Assembly (NCBI GenBank): GCA_017632935.1
Contig: JAGBQJ010000057.1
Location: forward strand, 1-64,000
Source: Bacteroidales bacterium
GTDB taxonomy: Bacteria; Bacteroidota; Bacteroidia; Bacteroidales; F082
DNA: 64,000 bases
Reading direction: 5' to 3'
Within the stretch, counting starts at the first letter, position 1; the number at the start of each line of letters is the position of its first letter. A program made the position numbers and the translations under genes. Of the stretch, positions 43,299 through 51,217 are shown piece by piece. The notes beneath the pieces were generated by a model. The model made no database searches. It was not told the DNA's origin and saw only the letters and a list, made by a program, of their open reading frames with translations.

Positions 43299-46070
43299 TT
43301 ACAATCTGATTACTTTGGTTGTTGAGCAGCCCTTTTCGGTTGTGGTCTCAATGAAATAACAGCCTTTAGGTTGCGTTGAGAGGTCGATAGTGACGCTGTT
43401 TTTGAGCGTTGTTTCGGATTTCACTTCTTGCCCCGTCACGTTGAAGACCCTGACTTGGCGGAGACCGTCGGCCTCGATGGTGACATGGCTTTCTGTCGGG
43501 TTGGGGTAGAGGTTGATTTCTTGGCTTGAGGTGTTTTCGTCAACATCGGTGGTCCAATCCACAAAGACTACGTTGGATGGGTTGGACTCCATGTGGGCGG
43601 TACGTCCCGTGATGGTGTAGGTGTAGCTTTGCTGCGGGGTGGAGTGATAGTCGTAGTAGGAGTTTCCGGAAAGGGCATGGACTATCAACTCTCCATCGCG
43701 GTATATGTTATAGTTTTCGGCCATCGAGGCTTCTTCCCATTGCAGGACGACGTGATTGTTGTAGATGTAGAAATCGAGGTGCATCGGGATGATGGTTTTG
43801 TTGAATTCCACGAAGTTCAGTTCGGGATGGCCTTCAGCATAGGCGTAACCTGATTCGGAATCGGTTTCGATATAGTAGGCTGTGACTGCATATTCGTAAA
43901 GACCATCAGGTTGTGAGTTAAGGTTGTCGGTATAGGTGGTGCTGGTGAGCATCGTAACTTCCTTGAACGCTCCGCCTCTTGGACGGCGATATAATATGTA
44001 ACCTATTCCGGTCTCACCTTCGGGCGCATTCCACGAGAGCTTGGCTTTGGCTGGGTTGACTTTTTCCACACGGAGGTCTGTTGGGATATTGTATTGCGAT
44101 TCAGGATTGTAGTTGCATGTGTTTGACGGCAAGGTCTCTTCGTTTGCTGTGAGCGCGGTAATGTGGTAGGTGTGGAAGGTCGCTCTGGTGTCATTGTCGA
44201 CATAGCTGGTCTCAGTGGTCATGTCGTATAACAATCCATCGCGGAACACAAAGTAGTTAATGCCATTGTCGATAGGCTCCCAGTTCAAGGTCACCTGATT
44301 GCCCTCGATAGTGGCGGTCAAGAGAGGGCCATCCACTTCGTCGTTATCGTTGCTGCAGGTGTTGTTGATGATGTAGCACAAACCTTTTTGGATGTCGGAT
44401 GAGGAGCCACGGAAACGGGCTTTCAGTGTGCCGTCTGCATTTCTGATCTTGAATTGGAAATCGTCAATGACTTGGCTAGGTCTTTCCCAATAGATTTTGA
44501 CATGACCGAGCGGCAAGGAAATGGTACGGGTGTCTTGCATCGACTCAAGCGAGAGCCTGGCCACCTCATCGCCGGCGCTGTTGACAAAGGATAGTGCACC
44601 TCCGTTCCAACCTTGGTGGGTGGACGAGTACATCTCGACGGTCCAGGAACAGGTTGGACCCAACAGAACAGCATCTCCGGTGGCAGCCAAGCCTTTGGCA
44701 GAATGTACGACGGCATAAACGCTGTAATTCACCATCATGGGCATGTAATGGTCGGTATAGCTCATCTCAGCACCCGGGGCCACGTTGCTTTCGGTGTGGA
44801 TGATCTTGCCGTTGCGGGTGATGACCATCTGGTCGATGCTCGTGAGATTGTGCTGATGGATATCCTGTGTGGGGTTGGTCCAGGTCAAGGTAGCAGCGTA
44901 GTCGAAGTCGCCGCTTGGAGTGACGGTGAAGTTGGTGGGCTCCAAGGGCATATAATCGTAAACATCTGAAGGTACAAAGTTGAACACGGCCTGAGCCCAG
45001 CCTGCATAGTCGATTTCGTCGATGACAAACCAGCCGTCGCTGCTGCCGCCCCAACCCCAGTTGAAGTGGAAGAGGTCGCTGTCGTCGTAGCCGTCGCACA
45101 CAAAGGCATGGCCGCTGCTGTTGCTGAAACCAGAATAATAGACAGGCCAGCCGATGTTGAAGGATTCCTTGAGCAAGTTCTGCCAGTTGGTTAGAGAATA
45201 CTGGTCGCGTCCCCTGAGTGTGGCATGGCTGGAATAGGAGAAATAACGCTCGATGGCATCGGGGACGTCCCATGAGTTGGCACCGCTACCATTGGGTCCG
45301 AATTGCATGTCGACAGCCACACCGCAGTGGTACATCAATAAGGCCACAGCCTCAATCTCTTGTTGTGAGGATCCGTGGAGTTTGTCGGGCATGTGCTCCC
45401 AATCGTAATTGGTGGCTCCGAAATTAGCCGACTGTGAGCCGTAGCCTTGGCAGTAATAGGAATGGCTGCCCGAGCCTTTGGCGGGATAATCCCAGCGTTT
45501 CATCACCTGGCTCATGGCCGTGGCCACGCAGCCTGCATAGCAACGACCTCCAGGACCGCCTCCCGCTTCGGGAGCGTAGAGGTTATAAGGAGAATCCTGA
45601 TTCCATTTGGTGGTGCAGATATAATCGACGCCACGGCCACCGTTGCGTGAAAGCATACGGCCTGTGGCGGCCACGCTCTGCCATTCCTGCTCGGTGTCGT
45701 CGAAGAGGACGACGTTGCCGCTGCTGCGGGCCTCGATGATTTTTTCAAGGTAGAAGGCAAGCTCTGGCGACATGTTCTCGGTCTCAAACGGGCCTTCATT
45801 GGAATAGCCTACGATGGGACGGAAACGGTCGTCAGCCGAGACGATGACAAAGCCGTCGCTGCCCGCGTTGAAGGCGTAGAAACAGGCTTCGCCACGGTTT
45901 GAAGTACCAGTGTAAACCAGTTGTAATTCATTGCTTCTTAAGTTGTTGTTGAATTTGGCCTGGGCAAATCTCTGTCCGATGGCCTTAGCGCTTTCCACGT
46001 CAACGGGACGGGCATTCAGTGTGGTCGTGCCCAATAGCACGACGAGACTTAATAGTAGGTGTTTCTTCAT
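43299..46070 (-). CDS. Secreted C10-family (streptopain-like) cysteine peptidase with T9SS sorting domain
   Basis: 923 residues. A signal peptide (ending TTLNA) precedes an inhibitory propeptide of about 150 residues starting RPVDVESAKAIGQRFAQAKF. The C10 catalytic domain has Cys in GGRCYAGCVATAMSQVM, His in SSGHAFVCDGYD and the Trp motif HFNWGWGGSSDGWF. Several fibronectin-III-like beta domains follow (from about residue 375). The last ~75 residues (INLYPNPTESHVTIE...LRQVRVFNVTGQEV...GCYFIETTTEKGCSTTKVIRL) are a T9SS sorting domain. The layout matches periodontain/PrtT-type proteins. It leads the operon with two C1B peptidases. Confidence 0.95.
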   Translation of the reverse strand: MKKHLLLSLVVLLGTTTLNARPVDVESAKAIGQRFAQAKFNNNLRSNELQLVYTGTSNRGEACFYAFNAGSDGFVIVSADDRFRPIVGYSNEGPFETENMSPELAFYLEKIIEARSSGNVVLFDDTEQEWQSVAATGRMLSRNGGRGVDYICTTKWNQDSPYNLYAPEAGGGPGGRCYAGCVATAMSQVMKRWDYPAKGSGSHSYYCQGYGSQSANFGATNYDWEHMPDKLHGSSQQEIEAVALLMYHCGVAVDMQFGPNGSGANSWDVPDAIERYFSYSSHATLRGRDQYSLTNWQNLLKESFNIGWPVYYSGFSNSSGHAFVCDGYDDSDLFHFNWGWGGSSDGWFVIDEIDYAGWAQAVFNFVPSDVYDYMPLEPTNFTVTPSGDFDYAATLTWTNPTQDIHQHNLTSIDQMVITRNGKIIHTESNVAPGAEMSYTDHYMPMMVNYSVYAVVHSAKGLAATGDAVLLGPTCSWTVEMYSSTHQGWNGGALSFVNSAGDEVARLSLESMQDTRTISLPLGHVKIYWERPSQVIDDFQFKIRNADGTLKARFRGSSSDIQKGLCYIINNTCSNDNDEVDGPLLTATIEGNQVTLNWEPIDNGINYFVFRDGLLYDMTTETSYVDNDTRATFHTYHITALTANEETLPSNTCNYNPESQYNIPTDLRVEKVNPAKAKLSWNAPEGETGIGYILYRRPRGGAFKEVTMLTSTTYTDNLNSQPDGLYEYAVTAYYIETDSESGYAYAEGHPELNFVEFNKTIIPMHLDFYIYNNHVVLQWEEASMAENYNIYRDGELIVHALSGNSYYDYHSTPQQSYTYTITGRTAHMESNPSNVVFVDWTTDVDENTSSQEINLYPNPTESHVTIEADGLRQVRVFNVTGQEVKSETTLKNSVTIDLSTQPKGCYFIETTTEKGCSTTKVIRL

Positions 46071-46098
46071 GATGATACGAGTTGCTTTAAAAAGGCTT

Positions 46099-46106
46099 CA
46101 AAAGTA
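46099..46106 (-). promoter_or_regulatory. -7 promoter element (TACTTTTG) for the cysteine-peptidase operon
   Basis: Exact TAnnTTTG on the - strand, 28 bases upstream of ATG 46070. Confidence 0.6.
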
Positions 46107-46154
46107 GTAAAAAAACCGAAATGAACAGCTAAAAAGAAAAAGAAATCTCATTTT

Positions 46155-46679
46155 TCAAAGCGAGATGACTTCGTTCATGCGGATGTCGAAAGGCTCGGCG
46201 GGCACTTCGTCGACAAGTTGGAAGTCGAAACAGATGCCAATGCGCTTCACCTCCAGATGCTGGCATAGGAAACGGTCGTAGTAACCTTTGCCGCGACCGA
46301 GGCGGTTGCCTTGGCGGTCGAAAGCCATGCCTGGAACAACGATGAGGTCGAAATCGCCGGTGTAGGGTTCGTTTTGTGGCTCCAAAATGTTGAAGTCACC
46401 TACGGCAAAACCGGTGTCTTTGGCATATTCCACGGGGATAATGTCGTCGCCGACCACGGTGGGCAGGATGATGGTTTTCTTCAAGTGCCATCTTTCCAAA
46501 AAGGCTTGGGTTTGCACCTCGTCGGGTAAGGCACTATAGAGCATGACTTTCTCGGCTTTGATGAAGTCGGGGTGCAGCTCCAGCTTGGCCAAGATCTTCT
46601 CGGATTGTTCGATCAGTTGCTCCTTGGTATGCTGTTTTTTCAAAACCTTGATATGGGCGCGTAGTTCTTTTTTCTCCAT
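46155..46679 (-). CDS. 5-formyltetrahydrofolate cyclo-ligase
   Basis: 174 residues from ATG 46679 (MEKKELRAHIKVLKKQHTKEQ). The ATP/substrate motif GRGKGYYDRFL (about 130-140) and LPTVVGDDIIPVEYA, IVVPGMAFDRQGNRLG are diagnostic. It converts 5-formyl-THF to 5,10-methenyl-THF with ATP. A -7 motif at 46697-46704 lies just upstream and agrees with this start. Normal length. Confidence 0.93.
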   Translation of the reverse strand: MEKKELRAHIKVLKKQHTKEQLIEQSEKILAKLELHPDFIKAEKVMLYSALPDEVQTQAFLERWHLKKTIILPTVVGDDIIPVEYAKDTGFAVGDFNILEPQNEPYTGDFDLIVVPGMAFDRQGNRLGRGKGYYDRFLCQHLEVKRIGICFDFQLVDEVPAEPFDIRMNEVISL

Positions 46680-46696
46680 ATTCGAAATATTTTGGG

Positions 46697-46704
46697 CAAA
46701 AGTA
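46697..46704 (-). promoter_or_regulatory. -7 promoter element (TACTTTTG) for the folate cyclo-ligase
   Basis: Exact TAnnTTTG on the - strand, 17 bases upstream of ATG 46679. It rules out the longer in-frame start, which would lie inside it. Confidence 0.55.
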
Positions 46705-46775
46705 AGAAACAAAGCCGAAAAACCGCTGACAAATCTCTAAAAACTGTAATTTTACGCCGCAAAATCACGATTATT

Positions 46776-48296
46776 ATGAGACGTTTGCTTGTTTTTTCAC
46801 TGATTATGGGGTTTCTCGGAATCTCTAATGCACAGGAACACCTTCGCTATGCCTTGATTTGGCACGATGAGTTCGATTCAGGGACTTTGGATGAGGAGGT
46901 TTGGTCGAAGATCCCGAGAAGCAAGCCTGATTGGGCCATCCACATGTCGTCGGACGAGAGACTGTATGGCTTTGAGGACGGTAATTTGGTATTGCGCGGC
47001 ATGGTGAACGACTATTTGCCGAAAGACACGGCTGCTTTCTTGACGGGTGGCGTGTGGGGCAGGGACAAGAAGACCTTTGGCTTTGGCAAAGTGGAAGTGA
47101 GGGCCAAGTTTGATGTGGCGCAAGGCTATTGGCCAGCTATTTGGATGATGCCTTGGACCGACCACAAGGTGGGCTGGCCTTATGCCGGCGAAATTGACAT
47201 CATGGAGCATTTCAGGGACAACCCATACGTGAACAATACGGTACACAGCCATTACACCTACAACCTTCATCGGCGCAACCGACCTTCGCAGGTGGCCTAC
47301 CCGAAATATAATGAGGGGGAATACAACACCTATGCCGTGGAGCGCTTTCATGACAGCCTCGTGTTTTTTGTCAATGGGCAGCGCACGTTGAACTATCCAC
47401 GTTACCGTGGGGGCAGAAACGGCCAATTCCCTTTCAGCGATTACGAGTATTACCTGATTCTTGACGCTCAACTGGGCCGCGACCGTTCGCCTTACATCGA
47501 CACGGCGAAATTGCCTGTGGAATTGCGCATCGATTATGTGCGCTACTACGAGCTGGACTCGAAGACAGATGTCATCCCGGAACCTCAAGACTATCAGCAG
47601 TATACGAGGAAACGTTACAAGTTCAAAAAGATGGTGGTCGATAATGAAGAGAATTTCGACAACCCCGATGAGTACCATGTCGTTACGAAGCGGGGCAAGG
47701 CTATTGTTTCAGGCAACGTGGTCTGGGCGCAAAGCACGCTTACGCAGCTCATCGGAGAGGATGGAAAGATTGCCAATGTTGATTTCTACGACAAGCCGGC
47801 TTGTCCGTATCGCGGCATCAGCCTTGATAGGTACAATAAGAAATGGACATTCAACGAGATAAAACAGCTATTGGATGTGATGGCGTTTTATAAATTGAAT
47901 TACCTGCTTTGGAACAGTGATGGTGGATGCTCTGAAGAAGAGGTCAACAACCTAAGGGAATACGGCAGTGATTTAGGCATCCAAATGATTGACGATATCC
48001 CCAATGTTGCTGATGTCGGTTTGTTTTTAATGGCAAACGATGGACGGTTTCCCTTGGTGAATAAAGTTTTTTTAAAGATAGCTTATGGCCAAGGCGGCTT
48101 CCTCTCTTTGAACGGATTAGGGGATGAGGAATTAGAAGCGCTTATGGCTTTCTCTGAACGTTATTGGTGTGGCGGTAGTGCGGGTAAAATAACAAACAAT
48201 GAAGGTTTGCCGGATACCTTATCGGAAGCCGGTACACGTTTGGCCAATTTCAAGGAGAAGATGGCGATTCACCGCGACCGTTTCCACCATAAATGA
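46776..48296 (+). CDS. GH16 glycoside hydrolase with a shortened GH20-like C-terminal region
   Basis: 506 residues from ATG 46776 (signal peptide ending SNAQ). Residues ~25-275 form a GH16 domain: LIWHDEFDSGTLDEEVWS, then the catalytic GEIDIMEHF with Glu139, Asp141 and Glu144. This cuts beta-1,3/1,4-type glucans or related polymers. From about 315 the sequence looks like the start of GH20 hexosaminidases (DEYHVV...STLTQLI...PYRGISLDRYNKKWTFNEIKQLLDVMAFYKLNYLLWN). Near the end ALMAFSERYWCGG recalls the end of the GH20 barrel. The central barrel and the HxGGDE catalytic pair are missing, so this part should be inactive. Confidence 0.85.
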   Translation: MRRLLVFSLIMGFLGISNAQEHLRYALIWHDEFDSGTLDEEVWSKIPRSKPDWAIHMSSDERLYGFEDGNLVLRGMVNDYLPKDTAAFLTGGVWGRDKKTFGFGKVEVRAKFDVAQGYWPAIWMMPWTDHKVGWPYAGEIDIMEHFRDNPYVNNTVHSHYTYNLHRRNRPSQVAYPKYNEGEYNTYAVERFHDSLVFFVNGQRTLNYPRYRGGRNGQFPFSDYEYYLILDAQLGRDRSPYIDTAKLPVELRIDYVRYYELDSKTDVIPEPQDYQQYTRKRYKFKKMVVDNEENFDNPDEYHVVTKRGKAIVSGNVVWAQSTLTQLIGEDGKIANVDFYDKPACPYRGISLDRYNKKWTFNEIKQLLDVMAFYKLNYLLWNSDGGCSEEEVNNLREYGSDLGIQMIDDIPNVADVGLFLMANDGRFPLVNKVFLKIAYGQGGFLSLNGLGDEELEALMAFSERYWCGGSAGKITNNEGLPDTLSEAGTRLANFKEKMAIHRDRFHHK

Positions 48297-48297
48297 C

Positions 48298-48333
48298 GAT
48301 GACCGCAACCTCTTCAGAGAAGTCGCGGCCATC
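48298..48333. terminator. Candidate hairpin between convergent GH16 and VWA genes
   Basis: GATGACCGCAACCTCTTC can pair with GAAGTCGCGGCCATC around AGA, with small bulges. It directly follows the GH16 stop and lies 24 bases beyond the convergent VWA stop. No strong T tract. Confidence 0.4.
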
Positions 48334-48356
48334 GTGAAAGACGGAGGCGATAAAAA

Positions 48357-49463
48357 TCACTGTCCGTTGTAGTTTCCGCTCAGGGTCTCGATGAAACCAT
48401 TGGCAGCGGTCTTCATGTTGACGAAGTCGCTACCCAAGGAGCTGGAGCAGTCGAGCACGAGCATGATCATCGCGCTCTTGTATTCGTTGACGATTTCGGT
48501 GTTGCCCGAAGGCGTGAACTCGCTGTTGGGCTGCCATTGTTCGACCGATTCGATCCAATTCCATTGCTTCACGTAGTCGGTACTCATCTGATTGCCGTTC
48601 AAGTCGGTGAGGTTCCGGAAAGAGAATACGATGAAAACCATGTTCTCCTTCGAAGCTGTGACCGTGTTGCCCGATTGGCTGTCTAAACCAACATATTGAA
48701 TGTCGGTTAATTGATAGTTTCCATTGTTTTCGATGTAATTGCCTTGAATGTAACAATGGGAATCTTCGGGATTACTCACATTGTCGAAAGTGAAACGGAT
48801 GACGGTGCCTGGATTCTGTATGGGAAGCTTGAGCGAAACGTTGTAGAACGTGCTTTGGTTGTACAGCTGACGTGCAATCTCAGCGAATTTCTCTGAGGCT
48901 TCGCTCATGTTGCTGACCTCAACGACATTGTGCACGGGATCGCTTGACAGTCTGGTGAGATTATCACGGAAGCTTTCAATGTCAATCACATCAGCACCGC
49001 GTACGCCGATGGAATAGGCCGAGATATTGTTGCCTCCGATGAGTTCGTTGTTGATCCTTGAGTTGATGGCTGTTAGATAATCGTTGTTTGAGTTGTAGTT
49101 GTCAGACAAGCCGAGTGACCCTTGGTCGAGGCCGTCAGTGAAGGTCACTACGGAGACATTAATGAGGTTCTCGGGAATCTTGGCGGTGGCCAAGCTGTTG
49201 AGGCCCGTGTTGACAGCATGATAGAGGATGGTGCCGTTTTGCATCGAAAGCCCGTCGACGAAGCTCTCGAAGTTGTGTTTCGTGTCCTGGTTGAGCAGGC
49301 CGAGCGGCATGGTGTAAAGCTCGCTGTTGAAGCCGACGATGCCGAGATAAAGGCCTTCCTTGGCGGGGGTGTTATCATCAGCTTGAGGCTTTCTGCAGCC
49401 GGTGAAGGTGGTGAGCGTGACAACGAGTGCCAAAACCGCTACCGAAAAGAGGTGTTTCTTCAT
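48357..49463 (-). CDS. Lipoprotein with an apparently circularly permuted VWA domain
   Basis: 368 residues with lipobox TFTGC (Cys23). Residues ~37-215 look like a von Willebrand A fold that starts at its second strand: YLGIVGFNSELY, the metal-site Thr78 in NGTILYHAV, the metal-site Asp110 in VVTFTDGLDQGS, and AYSIGVRGADV. The DxSxS metal motif that normally opens a VWA domain is instead at the far C-terminus: MIMLVLDCSSSLGSDF (D338, S340, S342), followed by its helix MKTAANGFIETL and the stop. A beta domain of ~120 residues sits between. All metal-site parts are present but reordered. Function unknown; surface metal-dependent binding is likely. Confidence 0.8.
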   Translation of the reverse strand: MKKHLFSVAVLALVVTLTTFTGCRKPQADDNTPAKEGLYLGIVGFNSELYTMPLGLLNQDTKHNFESFVDGLSMQNGTILYHAVNTGLNSLATAKIPENLINVSVVTFTDGLDQGSLGLSDNYNSNNDYLTAINSRINNELIGGNNISAYSIGVRGADVIDIESFRDNLTRLSSDPVHNVVEVSNMSEASEKFAEIARQLYNQSTFYNVSLKLPIQNPGTVIRFTFDNVSNPEDSHCYIQGNYIENNGNYQLTDIQYVGLDSQSGNTVTASKENMVFIVFSFRNLTDLNGNQMSTDYVKQWNWIESVEQWQPNSEFTPSGNTEIVNEYKSAMIMLVLDCSSSLGSDFVNMKTAANGFIETLSGNYNGQ

Positions 49464-49520
49464 ATTCGCAATTCTTTAATTTGTTCTAAAACGCAATAAT
49501 GCCTATAAAATTGTATATCC

Positions 49521-49555
49521 AACTCCTAACTCCCAACTATTAACTCCTAACTATC
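49521..49555. repeat. Low-complexity AACTCCTAACTCC-type repeat
   Basis: Imperfect tandem units AACTCCTAACTCCCAACTATTAACTCC...AACTAT between the VWA gene and the TSCPD gene, the right end overlapping the TSCPD stop. A second, different heptad repeat (AACTGAT) lies before purE. Confidence 0.65.
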
Positions 49556-49795
49556 TAAGGTTTGTCTAATGGCTCGGCAGAGCTGGTCGGGGCAGGAGGT
49601 GTTCTTGAAACCGCAGCGGATGCCTTCCAGGCGTTGCAAAACATCCTCGACTTTCATGCCTTCCACCAAGGCGCTGACGCCCTGCGTGTTGCCGTTGCAG
49701 CCACCGTAGAACTGCACATTTTTCAAGATGCCGTCCTCGATTTCAAACTCGATGGCTTGGCTGCAAGTGCCTTGGGTTCTATAGGTGTATCTCAT
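49547..49795 (-). CDS. TSCPD-domain protein
   Basis: 82 residues from ATG 49795 (MRYTYRTQGTCSQAIEFEIE). The conserved cysteines are in GTCSQ, YGGCNGNTQG, RCGF and TSCPDQLCRAI, giving the TSCPD name. Small stand-alone proteins of this kind are widespread and uncharacterised; the same domain ends some class II ribonucleotide reductases. Its ATG shares one base with the osmC stop (TGATG), so it is translationally coupled to osmC. Confidence 0.88.
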   Translation of the reverse strand: MRYTYRTQGTCSQAIEFEIEDGILKNVQFYGGCNGNTQGVSALVEGMKVEDVLQRLEGIRCGFKNTSCPDQLCRAIRQTLDS

Positions 49796-50202
49796 CAGAC
49801 TTGGAAGTTCATGGTGATGTTGACGATGACGTCTGGGTGCAGCGAGCGGCCCACGGGGCAACTCTCGGCGGCGGCCCACAGCAGGGACTTTTGCTTTTCG
49901 GTATATTCCTTGGCAGGGAAGTTGAACACGATGTCGATCTGCCTGATGCGGCGCGGGTCGGCATTCATGGTCTTCTTCACCGTATAGGTGGTGCCGTCGA
50001 TGTCGAATTTATGGCCTTGTGCGCTGATGCCCATGATGGTCATCATGCAGCCGGCGAGGGCCGCGCAGGCGAGGTCGGTGGGTGAGAAGGCTTCGCCTTT
50101 GCCGTGGTTGTCGGTAGGTGCGTCGGTGAGGATGGTGTTGCCCGACTGAACATGGGTCATCTCGTTACGGAGATTACCTTTGTAGGTTCCTTTGATTGTC
50201 AT
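49795..50202 (-). CDS. OsmC/Ohr-family thiol peroxidase-like protein
   Basis: 135 residues. The two reactive cysteines are in TDLACAALAGCMMTIMGI (Cys of the AGC motif near 50) and ESCPVGRSLHPDV (near 113). OsmC-type proteins reduce organic hydroperoxides. It is coupled to the TSCPD gene (overlapping TGATG). No -7 motif is evident upstream, and a CGTCATTGCGA-type repeat begins 44 bases upstream of its start. Confidence 0.9.
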   Translation of the reverse strand: MTIKGTYKGNLRNEMTHVQSGNTILTDAPTDNHGKGEAFSPTDLACAALAGCMMTIMGISAQGHKFDIDGTTYTVKKTMNADPRRIRQIDIVFNFPAKEYTEKQKSLLWAAAESCPVGRSLHPDVIVNITMNFQV

Positions 50203-50245
50203 ATTTTGTTGAATTGTTGATTGTTTAAATGTTTAATTGTTGCTG

Positions 50246-50338
50246 TCGCTTTGCGTCATTGCGAGGAGGAACGACGAAGCAATCCAAAGATTAAACTGGC
50301 TTTATGGACTGCTTCGTGCCTCGCAGTAACGCGAAGCG
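50246..50338. repeat. Imperfect palindromic repeat, CGTCATTGCGA family, copy 2
   Basis: Left arm CGCTTTGCGTCATTGCGAGG...GAAGCAATCC and right arm GGACTGCTTCGTGCCTCGCAGTAACGCGAAGCG. The right arm shares GACTGCTTCGTGCCTCGCAGT with copy 1 (2911-3010), while the centres differ. It ends one base before the stop of deoC. It lies between osmC and deoC. Confidence 0.88.
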
Positions 50339-50339
50339 G

Positions 50340-51182
50340 TCAATTTTTGATAAGGTCTAAGATTAGTCCGGCGAGGCGGCTAGTGCCGACGCGGAAGAGG
50401 TTCGGGTTGAGCCATTGTTCGCCGAGGATGTTTTTCACCAGATAATAATAGGTGAGGGCATCCTCCGGCACCTTCATGCCGCCGGCAGGCTTGAAGCCGA
50501 CCTTCTTGCCCGTGGCCTCGTAATATTCCTTGATGGTATCAATCATGATAATGGCGGCCAAAGGCGTGGCGGCCACCGGCACCTTACCTGTGGAGGTCTT
50601 GATGAAGTCGGCACCGGCAAGGATGGCCAGTTCGCTGGCTTTGCGGATGTTCTCCACGGTCTTCAGTTCGCCGGTTTCGAGGATGACTTTCAGTTTGGCC
50701 TTGTCGCCACAGGTAGCCTTGATGGTCTTGATTTCGTCGAAGACCTCGTCGTAACGCCCAGCGAGGAACGTGCCGCGCGAGATGACCATGTCGACCTCGT
50801 CGGCACCTTCGTTGACGCAGTATTCCACCTCCTTGACTTTCAGATCGAAGGGCATCTGTCCCGAGGGGAAGCAACAGGCCACCGTGGCCACGCGGATACC
50901 GCTGCCTGCCAGCAGTTGTTTGGCCTGACGGACGAAGGGGCTGTATATGCAAATGGCGGGCACACTAAGGTGTGGTTTCTGCTTTGGGAAGGCCAGTGCC
51001 TTCTCGCAGAAGTCCTTGATCTTGGCCTCGTTATCGAAGGCTTCAAGGGTGGTGAAGTCGATGCTTTGGAAGATGGTGCGCAGGGCTTCTTTTTCTTTGC
51101 CTTGTTTCTTCTCTTCGTTGACAATCATTCTGATGCGCTCGTTCAGCGCCTCTTCGCTATGGTTGTAGGGTTTGAATTTCAT
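50340..51182 (-). CDS. deoC: Deoxyribose-phosphate aldolase
   Basis: 280 residues. The Schiff-base lysine is in ADFIKTSTGKV (about residue 190) and the proton-relay region in GADEVDMVISRG and FKPAGGMK; phosphate binding is in RVGTSRLAG near the end. It splits 2-deoxyribose 5-phosphate into acetaldehyde and glyceraldehyde 3-phosphate. It has an N-terminal helical extension (~40 residues) compared with short DeoC forms, and a C-terminus that abuts a palindromic repeat. Confidence 0.95.
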   Translation of the reverse strand: MKFKPYNHSEEALNERIRMIVNEEKKQGKEKEALRTIFQSIDFTTLEAFDNEAKIKDFCEKALAFPKQKPHLSVPAICIYSPFVRQAKQLLAGSGIRVATVACCFPSGQMPFDLKVKEVEYCVNEGADEVDMVISRGTFLAGRYDEVFDEIKTIKATCGDKAKLKVILETGELKTVENIRKASELAILAGADFIKTSTGKVPVAATPLAAIIMIDTIKEYYEATGKKVGFKPAGGMKVPEDALTYYYLVKNILGEQWLNPNLFRVGTSRLAGLILDLIKN

Positions 51183-51202
51183 GGTGGTTTGAATTTAGGC
51201 TT

Positions 51203-51210
51203 CAAAGGTA
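51203..51210 (-). promoter_or_regulatory. -7 promoter element (TACCTTTG) for deoC
   Basis: Exact TAnnTTTG on the - strand, 20 bases upstream of the deoC ATG, in the short gap after malQ. Confidence 0.6.
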
Positions 51211-51217
51211 AGGTTTT

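Noticed and set aside
49516..49560. CRISPR-like short tandem repeats
   Set aside because: Units are 7-12 bases with no spacers of constant length and no cas genes anywhere in the window.
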